DNA of 64,000 bases from an uncultured Porphyromonadaceae bacterium. Its GTDB lineage: Bacteria > Bacteroidota > Bacteroidia > Bacteroidales > Muribaculaceae. A program made the position numbers and the translations under genes. The first letter of the stretch is position 1; each line of letters begins with the position of its first letter. Under the pieces are notes generated by a model. That model saw only the letters and a list, made by a program, of their open reading frames with translations, was not told the origin of the DNA and did not search any database. Of this stretch, positions 27,474 to 36,850 are shown piece by piece. The stretch spans positions 1-64,000 of the forward strand of contig CABUVO010000006.1 in assembly GCA_902495075.1 (NCBI GenBank), given 5' to 3'.

Positions 27474-27493
27474 AAACCCCTAAAATTTGGGTT
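27474..27493 (+). other. Short hairpin AAACCC/GGGTTT ahead of the GT2 gene
   Basis: AAACCC is followed by a 9-nt spacer and GGGTTT. It starts exactly where the duplicated 150-bp segment ends and lies 45 bp before the glycosyltransferase start. It could be a weak attenuator. Confidence 0.3.
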
Positions 27494-27537
27494 TATGCAG
27501 ATTAATATTTAAATTTGTGAAATTAACCAATTGTACG

Positions 27538-28491
27538 ATGTCGAATATTACTCCAGAAATAGCCATTGTGATTCCCTGCTATAATGAGCAGGAAGTATTG
27601 CCGTTGACCAATCCCGTCCTTACCGGGCTAATTCAACGCATGGTTAAAGACGGAGAAATTGCCGCCAGCAGTTACATCCTTTATGTTGATGACGGCAGTC
27701 GCGACAACACGTGGAATCTTATTGAAGAATACGCATCCGAAAACGCACTTGTGAAGGGCATCAAACTCGCTGCCAACTCGGGGCATCAAAATGCCTTGAT
27801 TGCCGGACTCGAAACTGTTGCCGACCATTGCGATGCTGCAATATCCATTGATGCCGACCTTCAGGATGACATAGATGCCATACCGAGAATGATAGCGGAA
27901 TTCCGTAAGGGATACGATATCGTTTACGGCGTGCGCAACAGTCGCGAATCCGACACGTGGTTTAAACGAGAGTCCGCACAAAGTTTTTATAAATTGATGA
28001 GAGACCTTGGTGTCAATTCGGTATACAATCATGCCGACTTCAGATTAATGAGTTCTGACGCCATAAAGGATTTTCTTAAATTTGAAGAACGAAATATATT
28101 TATACGAGGTATAATCCCAGGATTGGGACGCAAACAGACTTCAGTTTTTTATGACAGGAAGCCACGCCAGGCAGGAGAATCCAAATACCCATTGAAGAAA
28201 ATGATCAACTTTGCAGTTGACGGCATAACATCTTTCTCTGTGCGCCCCGTGCGCATGGTATTCTTCCTCGGACTTGGATTTCTCTTGGTAGCCCTCGGCA
28301 TTTTCATCTATGTAATGATACGCTATTTCGGAGGAGAGACCATCGAGGGCTGGACCTCCCTGATGCTTTCCATATGGTTCTGCACCGGCATGATCCTGAT
28401 ATCACTCGGCATCATCGGAGAATACATCGGCAAAATCTACACTGAAGTAAAGCATCGTCCCCGCTATACAATAGAGAAATATATCAAATAA
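27538..28491 (+). CDS. Polyprenyl-phosphate glycosyltransferase, family GT2 (ArnC/GtrB-like)
   Basis: The product (317 aa) transfers a sugar from a nucleotide donor to polyprenyl phosphate at the inner membrane. The ATG at 27538 (MSNITPEIAIVIPCYNEQE) is preferred to an in-frame TTG at 27487, which lies in the spacer hairpin. The GT-A domain shows VIPCYNEQE, YVDDGSRDNTW, SIDADLQDD and the DPM1-type VYGVRNSRESDTWFKR. Two transmembrane helices follow (about 235-257 and 270-295), as usual for the ArnC/GtrB type. It is the first of the envelope-glycan genes. Confidence 0.9.
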   Translation: MSNITPEIAIVIPCYNEQEVLPLTNPVLTGLIQRMVKDGEIAASSYILYVDDGSRDNTWNLIEEYASENALVKGIKLAANSGHQNALIAGLETVADHCDAAISIDADLQDDIDAIPRMIAEFRKGYDIVYGVRNSRESDTWFKRESAQSFYKLMRDLGVNSVYNHADFRLMSSDAIKDFLKFEERNIFIRGIIPGLGRKQTSVFYDRKPRQAGESKYPLKKMINFAVDGITSFSVRPVRMVFFLGLGFLLVALGIFIYVMIRYFGGETIEGWTSLMLSIWFCTGMILISLGIIGEYIGKIYTEVKHRPRYTIEKYIK

Positions 28492-28504
28492 ATTTATCCA
28501 AAAT

Positions 28505-30286
28505 TCATTTAAAATACCCGCCGGTTATCATACGCTCTGACAATTCCCAGTCAGAGCGCGAGGGATAAGAATACGGATCAGCGATTCTATCACATGATTT
28601 TACGGAACCCACACCTACATGAGTGTTCCGTAAGATACTTGTGCCGAAACCTCGCCAATGATAGTCTTGGACTCCAATGACATCAAGAATTGTTGGATAG
28701 ACATCAATTTGACCTACAGCCAAATGAGTTTTTATATCCAGACCTGAATTCAATATTATTAATGGTATTGAATGGGACTTAAATTTATTTGCCAACAAAG
28801 CCGACTCTCTTGCATTATGGTCCGCTACAATCACAATCACTGAATTATCATACAAATTCGCATCCTTAAGTCCTTTGACAAACTGACTCAAACCCGCATC
28901 AAACTGGCGCAGTTTCTCAACATACACTTTTTCATTTACCGTCAGAGTTGTATCCTGCCAGACATCACTTTTTTTCCAACCGAAACCATCATATGGATCA
29001 TGCATATCCATAGTGTTGAGCGCAGCGACAAATGGTTGTCTCATATTTTTGATTATCCGCAATGCATTATTGAAAAGTGCCACATCCTTACCACCCAACT
29101 TTTTCATATTCCTAACCATTTCCTTTTCAGGATATAGCTTTTGAAACCCATAACTTTTCGACAATCTTACCTTATTCCATTGCACAGGATTTGCACAGTC
29201 AAATTCATATGCATCCCTACCTAACGCATCTGCAATCGAAGGATAATGCTCATCAGTATACGTCATCGCAACGGGATTATTAAGAGTCGGAAGCAGACCT
29301 GTATGGATAATGAATCTGCCATCGCTTGATCTTCCCAAGCCAACCTGAGAGCATATATTGTCAGCAACAAACACTCCTTCTCCTTCAATCAAACGGGAAA
29401 GATAAGGCATTGCCGAACCTCCATTTACCTTAACGTAAAGACCATCTGAATTAAAAGACTCTACCACAATAATGATAAGATTCTTTTTACTATTATCAGG
29501 CACGCTATCGATTATAAGAGGGTATTCCTTCCGAGAATCAAATATTCTATCAATCTCTGCAATTTCTTTTTTATCAAGTCTATGAACTGGTTTTATCTCA
29601 CCGATTGTCTCAAACGTCCAATACGCAGGGAATCCGTAAAACCGGAGTGTCATACTGCGATTATAATGTGGAAAGAAATTCTTAAGAATGCCTTTATGTG
29701 CATTCAAGGAAAACTCCTTATCCCCCTTAGTTACAAAAGTCCACATCTTTGCCTGAAGAGTCAGTTGTTGCGAAATAAACAAAACCAACACCGTTAAAAC
29801 CACAGCAATTTTTAGATTCCGGCTGAAGCTTTTGACAGAAACTATTTTGATGAGTGCAATATAAAACAAAATGGATATCACAAAAGGAACCCCAATCCAT
29901 AAATCGCCTAATTTTACCGAAGAAAACGCAGAATCAGCCACAACACCAGTGGCATTCTGCACCCCGAACATTGTCGAGAATCCCATCATATCGTTAAAAT
30001 TTCGGTAGTAAAGCAAATTGGCATAAAGATATATAGGCACCAATACCATCGGCACGATGATACTCCATCTCCACCGTGGCTTCAACAGTATGAAAGGAGA
30101 AATAATGACAGCAGCATCAACGGCTCCCATAAATGCATTGAAGCCCAATCCAAATGAATTTATACCAGACAGCTCATAAAAAGCCCCAATCTGCACAGCC
30201 AGCATCCCCCAGCAAACAAGCATCATTATTAATGCCCAGTTTACTCCCTCTCTATTGAAAATATTATCCTTGGATTTCCATTTCAT
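28505..30286 (-). CDS. LtaS-like membrane phosphotransferase (sulfatase/alkaline-phosphatase fold)
   Basis: The 593-aa product has about five N-terminal membrane helices (residues 15-175) and an extracytoplasmic sulfatase-fold domain from about residue 265. Visible motifs are IIIVVESFNSDG (metal-binding Glu), GLGRSSDGRFIIHTGLLP around the expected nucleophile Thr/Ser, NTMDMHDPY and IVIVADHNARE (metal-binding Asp/His). The family includes lipoteichoic-acid synthase and phosphoethanolamine or phosphoglycerol transferases, so modification of LPS or another surface glycan with a phospho-group is likely. The nucleophile is not certain by eye. It converges on the GT2 gene, with 13 bp between stops. 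Confidence 0.85.
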   Translation of the reverse strand: MKWKSKDNIFNREGVNWALIMMLVCWGMLAVQIGAFYELSGINSFGLGFNAFMGAVDAAVIISPFILLKPRWRWSIIVPMVLVPIYLYANLLYYRNFNDMMGFSTMFGVQNATGVVADSAFSSVKLGDLWIGVPFVISILFYIALIKIVSVKSFSRNLKIAVVLTVLVLFISQQLTLQAKMWTFVTKGDKEFSLNAHKGILKNFFPHYNRSMTLRFYGFPAYWTFETIGEIKPVHRLDKKEIAEIDRIFDSRKEYPLIIDSVPDNSKKNLIIIVVESFNSDGLYVKVNGGSAMPYLSRLIEGEGVFVADNICSQVGLGRSSDGRFIIHTGLLPTLNNPVAMTYTDEHYPSIADALGRDAYEFDCANPVQWNKVRLSKSYGFQKLYPEKEMVRNMKKLGGKDVALFNNALRIIKNMRQPFVAALNTMDMHDPYDGFGWKKSDVWQDTTLTVNEKVYVEKLRQFDAGLSQFVKGLKDANLYDNSVIVIVADHNARESALLANKFKSHSIPLIILNSGLDIKTHLAVGQIDVYPTILDVIGVQDYHWRGFGTSILRNTHVGVGSVKSCDRIADPYSYPSRSDWELSERMITGGYFK

Positions 30287-30302
30287 ACTGTCAAGTTTTC
30301 TA

Positions 30303-30412
30303 CAAAAGTAATAAAAATCCCATCAAAACCCCTTAAAATGGAGAATTTGAGTACCTTTGAAAGGACAATTCAACAAATCCAAGCACTTTTACACAGATTT
30401 TTATTATTTTTG
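30303..30412. promoter_or_regulatory. Divergent promoter region with two TAnnTTTG boxes
   Basis: The spacer 30287-30434 carries TACTTTTG on the - strand (30303-30310) toward the LtaS-like gene and TATTTTTG on the + strand (30405-30412) toward the glycosyltransferase. Neither has a well-spaced TTTG at -33, so support is partial. Confidence 0.45.
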
Positions 30413-30434
30413 TGAATCATAACAAGTATTTGAA

Positions 30435-31541
30435 ATGCGCATTCTTTTCTTCGGAGACTACTCCAATCTTCATGCATGTCTTGCCCGCGAGCTACGTACC
30501 CGCGGACACGAAGTGACCGTCATATCCGATGGTGGGAGATACATGGATACACAAAAAGATATTCTTCTTGACCGTCAGCCCGGTAAAATTGGAGCTGTCA
30601 AATACCTATACAGGGTGATGAAACTTATTCCAGAGCTGAAGGATTTCGATGTTGTTCAACTGATAAATCCTCATTTTCTGTCATTGCGTCCCGGAAAAAT
30701 CAAATACTTCTTTGACATTCTGCATAAAAACAATCGCTCAGTTTTCCTAACTCTCGCCGGCAATGACTATTATTTTGTTAAAACATGCCTCGAAGGAAAA
30801 ACATTTAGATTCTCAGAGTTCGAAACAGGAGGTAATCCAACAGAATTTGAACTTTCTACCCACCATGCTGCAGCATGGACAGCCCCCGGGATGAAAGAGT
30901 TTTGTGATTATATCTACGCCAATATTGACGGAGCAATGTCCATATTGCCGGAATACGACATGGCTGCACGTCCTATTTTAAAAGAACGGCTCTCCTTCAC
31001 CAATCTTCCCATTGATCTATCAAATCTCAACCCCACCCCTCTCAACATTTCCGGAAAAATAAACTTTTTTATCGGCATGCGTGGAGGCATGGAGATTCAG
31101 AAAGGCACCGCCAAACTTCTTGATATCTGTCTCGGCTTGGAAAAAGAAATGCCTGATAAATGTTCTGTGACATGCGTACGCAATCTGCCCCTGGCTGAAT
31201 ATCTAAGAAAGATGAGCGAGAGTCATATCGTGCTTGACCAACTCTATTCTTATTCCCCCGGCACTAATGGATTTCAAGCTATGGCACTCGGCAAAGTTGC
31301 CGGCACCGGTGCCCAGCCGGAATTCTACGAATATATAAACGAACCCGACAAAGGAGCCATTATTCCATTATCACCCCTCTTATCCGAAAAAGAGTGGGAA
31401 GAACAATTCCGACAACTTATCCTCAATCCGTCCATTCTCCAGACAAAAGCACAAGAAGGCAGGCGCATTGTCGAGCGTCATAACGATGTTCGAATCGTAG
31501 CAGGAAATTTCTTAAATCATTGGCAACGCATCATTCCCTAA
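30435..31541 (+). CDS. Glycosyltransferase, GT-B type
   Basis: The 368-aa product has a GT-B-type N-terminal Rossmann half (MRILFFGDYSNLHACLARELRTRGHEVTVIS) and a C-terminal half with the acceptable donor-site pattern FQAMALGKVAGTG and a Glu-rich EFYEYINEP segment. It resembles GT1/GT4-like enzymes of surface polysaccharide synthesis. The C-terminal half is diverged, and the specific sugar cannot be named. It lies head to head with the LtaS-like gene and 39 bp before a transposase gene. Confidence 0.75.
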   Translation: MRILFFGDYSNLHACLARELRTRGHEVTVISDGGRYMDTQKDILLDRQPGKIGAVKYLYRVMKLIPELKDFDVVQLINPHFLSLRPGKIKYFFDILHKNNRSVFLTLAGNDYYFVKTCLEGKTFRFSEFETGGNPTEFELSTHHAAAWTAPGMKEFCDYIYANIDGAMSILPEYDMAARPILKERLSFTNLPIDLSNLNPTPLNISGKINFFIGMRGGMEIQKGTAKLLDICLGLEKEMPDKCSVTCVRNLPLAEYLRKMSESHIVLDQLYSYSPGTNGFQAMALGKVAGTGAQPEFYEYINEPDKGAIIPLSPLLSEKEWEEQFRQLILNPSILQTKAQEGRRIVERHNDVRIVAGNFLNHWQRIIP

Positions 31542-31580
31542 AAAACGAAAATATCGAAATAAAATCAAACAATCAAGAAT

Positions 31581-32591
31581 ATGAATCTCCCCTCAAACCC
31601 CAAAGACCAAATTTCTCGAAAAGAGACACAGCCGAGCATGCATCGTCGCTGCCACGATCATGATTACCGCTCCATCTCCTATTACATGATAACCCTCAGC
31701 AAGAATCCGGCTTTTAAACCAGCCTTCTGCCGAATTTTCGACGCCTCTTTGGAAGCTCCCGACTTCGATGCCGCCAAAGCCCGCTCAAACGCCCTCACCC
31801 CCGGCATCAAAAGGATTCTCCTGCCGAATAAAGCCGGCACTGCCGGCTCCTCTGTGCCCGGCTCCTCAAGCCGGGATGCCCGCGCAGCCTGCGGCTCCTC
31901 AAGTGGGGTTATCCCCGCCATCGAGCTAACCGACACTGGAGCCCTTATCCGCATGGCATTCCGAGACTTCTTCAAAATCCACCCCATGCTGCTTTTGAAA
32001 AAGATTGTGGTGATGCCTGATCATCTCCACTTCATTATTCATGTGCGGGAATATCTTCCGGATCATCTTGGTCATTACATCGGATTGTTAAAACATACCT
32101 GCAGCCGATACGTTTACGATCCTTTGAATGCAACACTTACCGGATCATTCGAACCGGACAAAGAGATATCCTCAATATTTGAAGACAACTACCACGATAG
32201 AATTATAAGAAACCAAAATATGCTTGAGACGGAGCGCCGCTATCTTGATGACAACCCGCGCCGTTATCTTTTCCGCAAGATGCATCCGGAATTCTTCAGT
32301 TCGCCGGTTATTCTAACAATCGGCGAAGAGCAATACGCTGCCTTTGGCAATATATTGCTATTACGCAAACTCCACCCTATACCCGTAATAATCAGCAGCA
32401 AATATACAGAGCATCAGCTAAAAGAATTTGAATCAGGATGGAGAGAAGTAACAAGAGAACACAAGGCATTAGCCTCACCTTTCATCCGTAAAGCAGAGAA
32501 ATCAATTAGGGAAGAAATTCTTATTAACGGAGGAGCCATAGTTGAGATCCTCGACAACGGCTTCCCAAAGCAAGAATCAAGAATGAATTAA
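31581..32591 (+). CDS. IS200/Y1-type (RAYT-like) transposase
   Basis: The 336-aa product has the Y1 HUH-transposase core: YYMITLSKN at the N-terminal strand, VVMPDHLHFIIHV with the HxH (HLH) metal motif, and the probable nucleophile Tyr in RRYLDDNPRRY. It also has a C-terminal extension of about 110 residues, as in REP-associated single-copy relatives rather than true IS200. An in-frame low-complexity insertion at about residues 80-113 (AGTAGSSVPGSSSRDARA...) is encoded by four GC-rich palindromes (31833-31916). No IS ends or target duplication are visible, so it looks resident rather than freshly inserted. The start could be internal. Confidence 0.8.
   Translation: MNLPSNPKDQISRKETQPSMHRRCHDHDYRSISYYMITLSKNPAFKPAFCRIFDASLEAPDFDAAKARSNALTPGIKRILLPNKAGTAGSSVPGSSSRDARAACGSSSGVIPAIELTDTGALIRMAFRDFFKIHPMLLLKKIVVMPDHLHFIIHVREYLPDHLGHYIGLLKHTCSRYVYDPLNATLTGSFEPDKEISSIFEDNYHDRIIRNQNMLETERRYLDDNPRRYLFRKMHPEFFSSPVILTIGEEQYAAFGNILLLRKLHPIPVIISSKYTEHQLKEFESGWREVTREHKALASPFIRKAEKSIREEILINGGAIVEILDNGFPKQESRMN
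31833..31916. repeat. Four consecutive GC-rich palindromes inside the transposase gene
   Basis: GCCGGC-ACT-GCCGGC (31833-31847), CCCGGCT-CCTCA-AGCCGGG (31857-31875), CGCA-GCC-TGCG (31883-31893), GGGG-TTAT-CCCC (31905-31916). GGCTCCTC occurs three times. The block stays in frame. It looks like inserted REP-type sequence. Confidence 0.7.
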
Positions 32592-32610
32592 AGCGGATTA
32601 ACCACACATC

Positions 32611-32641
32611 TTTACCGATTGAGTTTTTTTTGCTAACTTTG
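32611..32641 (+). promoter_or_regulatory. Promoter directly in front of the GT2 start codon
   Basis: TTTA at 32611-32614, 19-bp spacer, TAACTTTG at 32634-32641. The expected transcription start (about 7 nt later) falls on the ATG at 32648, implying a leaderless or nearly leaderless mRNA. Confidence 0.65.
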
Positions 32642-32647
32642 CGGAAG

Positions 32648-33472
32648 ATGAATAAGCAAGATCAAAATATTAAACTTCAGGTCCTCATCTGCACTCTCGG
32701 GGAAGCGGGAATCAAGCGCATCGTTGAAGCGCATCATCCCAATGTTCCGGAAGTGGAATATCTTGTCAGCTGGCAATTGCCGGATCAAGATGTCGAAATC
32801 CCTGAAGAATTGAAGCGAAGGAGAGATTTCAAGATCATAAAATCCAATACCATCGGGATTGCCATTAATCGTAATAATGCAATCGATAACGCGACTGCAC
32901 CTATTGCAATAATGACTGACGATGACGTTACATATACAAAAGAAGAACTTCTTAATGTCATCAAGCAGCATGAATATCATCCTGAAGCAGATTTAATAAC
33001 ATTTAAATATGCATCATCCCAATACCCCAAGATATATCCCAATAACATATTTAACCTAAAAAATCCACCGAAAGGTTATTATGTTACATGTTTTGAAATC
33101 ACTTTTAAGACAAATAAAATAAAAAACAGAGTTTCATTCAATGAACACTTTGGCTTCCATACAACTTTTCATGGAGGAGAAGAGGATGTTTTTATTTACG
33201 ATGCCATTAAATCCGGTTTAAATTGCATTTTCATACCTAATTTTTTAGGGACACATAACCATTCAACAACAGGTGATAGAGATGCAAATAAACCGGAATC
33301 AATAATTACAAAAGGGGCTATATTTTATCATACGCATAAATGGACTTGGCCGTTAAGAATGCTAATTCATGCATATCGACAAAGAAGACATAACTGTAGT
33401 TTCTCTTTGCTTCATTATTGCCGGATATGGATGGAAGGAATGTCCAAAGCCATAAAAAAAGATATTTTCTGA
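32648..33472 (+). CDS. Glycosyltransferase family 2
   Basis: The product (274 aa from the ATG at 32648) has a GT-A fold start (LQVLICTLGEAGIKRI), a nucleotide/metal motif MTDDDVTYT, and a later GGEEDVFIYDA acid segment typical of acceptor-side catalysis in GT2. A TTG at 32630 overlaps the promoter -7 box and is rejected. The 3' half of the gene is clearly AT-richer than its beginning. It probably adds a sugar in surface-glycan assembly; donor and acceptor are unknown. Confidence 0.8.
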   Translation: MNKQDQNIKLQVLICTLGEAGIKRIVEAHHPNVPEVEYLVSWQLPDQDVEIPEELKRRRDFKIIKSNTIGIAINRNNAIDNATAPIAIMTDDDVTYTKEELLNVIKQHEYHPEADLITFKYASSQYPKIYPNNIFNLKNPPKGYYVTCFEITFKTNKIKNRVSFNEHFGFHTTFHGGEEDVFIYDAIKSGLNCIFIPNFLGTHNHSTTGDRDANKPESIITKGAIFYHTHKWTWPLRMLIHAYRQRRHNCSFSLLHYCRIWMEGMSKAIKKDIF

Positions 33473-33587
33473 TATGAATAATAAAAATCCAGGCATAGAC
33501 ACAAGTGCTTTTCAAAGCTTTAATTAATTTAAGTCCACTTAAAAAAGTGGCGTCATTAATAATACACATAAACCCATATAATCATCA

Positions 33588-35273
33588 ATGGTTTCATACT
33601 TTTCAAAAATCTCAAGATTCAAATTCCTAAACAATAAGATTTTCTTAATATCGTCAAGCATCATATTGGTAGTATTCGGAATTATTGTAATGTTTTCCAA
33701 TATTCGCCATTGTGAATTTACCGGTGATGAAACATACCAGATGATCTGTATTAAATATTTCAGACAGGCTCCATTGGCTATGGCAACTTTTTTCAATGGT
33801 CATATCTGGACATCGATATTAGGTTTTTCTTTCATCTCTCTAAGGGTTTTGTGTAGGATTTGCTATATTATAGCAATTGGAATTTCAATTATTTTTCTTT
33901 ATAAAAAGACTGGAAATATAATTCTATCCTCTTCAGTTTTCATAACCTCTTGCTTTATTGTATCCATCGGAAGTTTTGGCATCTATAATTGGGACACTGG
34001 AGCCTACCCCATAGAGACCATCGGGATTATACTTTTACTCTTATATATACAGAAACCATCCATACTTCTTGCAATTGCACTGGGAATAGCAGCCGGAATA
34101 ATGACATGCACACGGTTGCCACTTGTCCTGTTCTCTGTCATAGTACTTTTTATCATGATTCAGACTTATCGTGAAGGTAATATTAATTCCAAGACAATTT
34201 TCTGGCATGCAGCAATAGGATTGTCTATAATGTGTATAACTATTTTAGCCAGCGGATGGATCATGACAGGATCAATAGCGGTTTACGTTCGCTCTTTCAA
34301 TCCAGACAATTTCATATCGGGACATGGCTATAAGGATTTAGGTGTTCTTATCTGGAGATTTAAAATGGTGTTCCCGTTTGTATGCGTATCAATGACACCG
34401 GTAGCGTTGTGTTATATGTATGCAAAATGGACAATTGACGATACGAAGAAGAACATAAAGAATAATTGGTATGCCATTATCGGCTTCTCTTGTCTATGTA
34501 TAATGCTCGGGTGGAGTGTGTTGAGAGTAATTGTATTACACGACACTTATGACCAACCGATATTTGGACTTGGAATATTCTTAGTTATAATTCCTTCGTT
34601 TGTCTATCCATTCATCATCTTGAAGCATCACAATATTGACACAAGAACTTATCAATTGTTAAGAATGCAATCAACAGCCATCATACTGATGCTGTTTTTA
34701 CTTGGCATAGGATCCGACACACCATTTGAAAGGCTTAATGTATCTTTTCTTATGCCATTGTCTTTTGGCGTTTTATGGCCTGTGATTCAAAAACACGACA
34801 AGTCTATTATAAAAGCGTGGCTTGCTTACTGCTTGCTTACGTTCGTTTCCATCTGGGGCTATAAAAGTTATGCCATCAGTAAAGACTATATATCGACTCC
34901 TGAACAGACACCTCTCCGGCAACATATACCCACCCCCATGTCAGGACATGAGATATACACTGACTTCCCTAATGACCTGAGAACAATCGTTAAGGATAAT
35001 GATTATTCTGTATGGGGATCTTATCGATATTACATTCTCCTTGCATACAATAAGGAACCAGAATATTCTATTCATCTGTTTCACTATGGGGGAGAAGATA
35101 TTACAAAAGTTTATCCCTTGGTCATTAAGAAAAAGTATGTTTTTTTGACCCACTGGCCCGAATATAAGGAAGACATGACAAAATCTCTAAAATCTCTTAA
35201 GGAGCAGGGGTTTAAAATTCTTAAAGAAACAAGCACATATATCCTACTTGAAAATGAAAGATTGTCTGAATAA
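33588..35273 (+). CDS. Multi-pass membrane glycosyltransferase-like protein (GT-C type)
   Basis: The 561-aa product has roughly ten to twelve membrane helices. After the first helix comes FTGDETYQM, placing an acidic DE pair in the first periplasmic loop as in GT-C enzymes (PMT/ArnT-like). A soluble C-terminal stretch (about 440-560) follows the last helix. It likely uses a polyprenyl-phosphate sugar made by the GT2 enzyme upstream; this is inference. Its last 20 bp overlap the next gene. The gene is AT-rich. Confidence 0.65.
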   Translation: MVSYFSKISRFKFLNNKIFLISSSIILVVFGIIVMFSNIRHCEFTGDETYQMICIKYFRQAPLAMATFFNGHIWTSILGFSFISLRVLCRICYIIAIGISIIFLYKKTGNIILSSSVFITSCFIVSIGSFGIYNWDTGAYPIETIGIILLLLYIQKPSILLAIALGIAAGIMTCTRLPLVLFSVIVLFIMIQTYREGNINSKTIFWHAAIGLSIMCITILASGWIMTGSIAVYVRSFNPDNFISGHGYKDLGVLIWRFKMVFPFVCVSMTPVALCYMYAKWTIDDTKKNIKNNWYAIIGFSCLCIMLGWSVLRVIVLHDTYDQPIFGLGIFLVIIPSFVYPFIILKHHNIDTRTYQLLRMQSTAIILMLFLLGIGSDTPFERLNVSFLMPLSFGVLWPVIQKHDKSIIKAWLAYCLLTFVSIWGYKSYAISKDYISTPEQTPLRQHIPTPMSGHEIYTDFPNDLRTIVKDNDYSVWGSYRYYILLAYNKEPEYSIHLFHYGGEDITKVYPLVIKKKYVFLTHWPEYKEDMTKSLKSLKEQGFKILKETSTYILLENERLSE

Positions 35274-36795
35274 AATCAATCATAGTTCTCATTCGAATGT
35301 GACGAAACAATGGCATAAACCATTAAATACCATACCATTAATCCTAATAATCTTTATCGGGATTGTATATTTTTTCATGGGATTTTATATGCCTCCACTC
35401 GGTGATGATTTAGGATTTTATCATACATATGCAAACCAGAACGATTGTTGGTACTCATTCCCACGATTCATCTATCGTCATTGGATATGGAGCAATGCCA
35501 GATTCGCAGATTTCCTCACCCCTGTAGGAGTATACATGATGCCCCTCTGGCTTCGCGCCTTGACATTCGGCATAATGACTTCTTTATTTTTTTACTTAAT
35601 TGTAAGAATTTCCACTCAGGATTTTCGCAATAAATATTTCTGGGCAATCCTAATTATAGCCTTGGTATCTTTTTCATTCCGTTGGGATGCCATATGGATG
35701 GAATACTGCGCAACATATAATTATGTATGGAGCGCAACATTCACTCTGCTCGCTCTTATATTCATACTCCATAAAAATCCGATTTCAAACGTCTGGTACT
35801 GGTGGCTTTCCGCCCCTTTCTTCTTTATTGCGCCTGCAATGCATGAGGCAATAGGGATGCCGGTAGCTTTCGGAATGATATTGTATTTTATACTGAGTGA
35901 TTATTTCAAACGGCAGAACACATTGGGAAAAATAATATCTATGTTATTCATCGCAGGAGGGATATTCACCATGACCTCTCCAGCATCGTATAACCGAGTC
36001 GGAGCAATGTTGCAACCCGAACCGATTCTTGAAATGTTAATGTTTTCTGGATGCTATGTGATAATACTCATGATAACAATCATTTCCCTTTTGATATGGA
36101 AAAGGGAGCTCCTCGCTCAACTTATTCACACGCCATGGATCATCTTTGCTTCAGCCGCTGTGATCTCAACTTGTTTTATGCTCGTAAGCCAATATGGTGG
36201 CAGAACAGGGTGGTTTGCACAAACGTTCGCATTAATTGCCATATTTATAATATTGTCAAAATTCAATTTGCCTGTTACTCCAAAAGCATCCTTTATTATT
36301 TCTACCGTATTATCTGTTTTGATATTATTCCATTATTGCTATGTTGCATATTACCAAAAAAAACTTGGCACTCAAGCAAAAGAAGTAATTGAATTATTTA
36401 AAGAATCAGAAGATGGAATTATTTTTTATGACTACTGCAACGAGCCTGGACTTCCCTGGTATCTTCTCAGAAAAACACATGGCGTGCCCGATGATGACGA
36501 CACATATTATCGTTATAGCATGAGTAAATACTATTGTAATGGGAAATCATTAAATATATTGCCTAAAAAGGCAATATATTTAAATTGGGATACTTTGAAA
36601 GAGGTAGTCAGAATAGATGATAATTTTATTTCGCCCAATAAATTGTCAGACACTTATGTCGATAAAATCGTAGCAAGGTTTCCTAGGCATATGGTATTAA
36701 TTGATGATAAAGAATTTATTGAAATCCCATTCATAAAAAATAATAAATGCTTCTATCTATATTCTGTTGTTGACAGAGATCCCGGTGAAAAATAG
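35254..36795 (+). CDS. Multi-pass membrane protein, DUF6056-like
   Basis: The 513-aa product (ATG at 35254; the TTG at 35248 is less likely) has about ten helices. The first periplasmic loop carries MPPLGDDLGFYHTY, an acidic DD pair positioned as in GT-C-like proteins, and then WSNARFADFL, a pattern I associate with DUF6056 proteins. The C-terminal ~130 residues are soluble. It overlaps the end of the preceding membrane protein gene, which implies translational coupling and a shared pathway. A glycosyltransferase or polysaccharide-modifying role is inferred only. Confidence 0.6.
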   Translation: MKDCLNKINHSSHSNVTKQWHKPLNTIPLILIIFIGIVYFFMGFYMPPLGDDLGFYHTYANQNDCWYSFPRFIYRHWIWSNARFADFLTPVGVYMMPLWLRALTFGIMTSLFFYLIVRISTQDFRNKYFWAILIIALVSFSFRWDAIWMEYCATYNYVWSATFTLLALIFILHKNPISNVWYWWLSAPFFFIAPAMHEAIGMPVAFGMILYFILSDYFKRQNTLGKIISMLFIAGGIFTMTSPASYNRVGAMLQPEPILEMLMFSGCYVIILMITIISLLIWKRELLAQLIHTPWIIFASAAVISTCFMLVSQYGGRTGWFAQTFALIAIFIILSKFNLPVTPKASFIISTVLSVLILFHYCYVAYYQKKLGTQAKEVIELFKESEDGIIFYDYCNEPGLPWYLLRKTHGVPDDDDTYYRYSMSKYYCNGKSLNILPKKAIYLNWDTLKEVVRIDDNFISPNKLSDTYVDKIVARFPRHMVLIDDKEFIEIPFIKNNKCFYLYSVVDRDPGEK

Positions 36796-36850
36796 CCTTA
36801 TCTAATAGCCAAATACATGACCGTTCCACATACAATACTCAGAAACATCA

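Noticed and set aside
31542..32660. Complete IS200-family insertion with ends
   Set aside because: No subterminal hairpins or target-site features flank the Y1 gene, and it has a long C-terminal extension typical of resident relatives.
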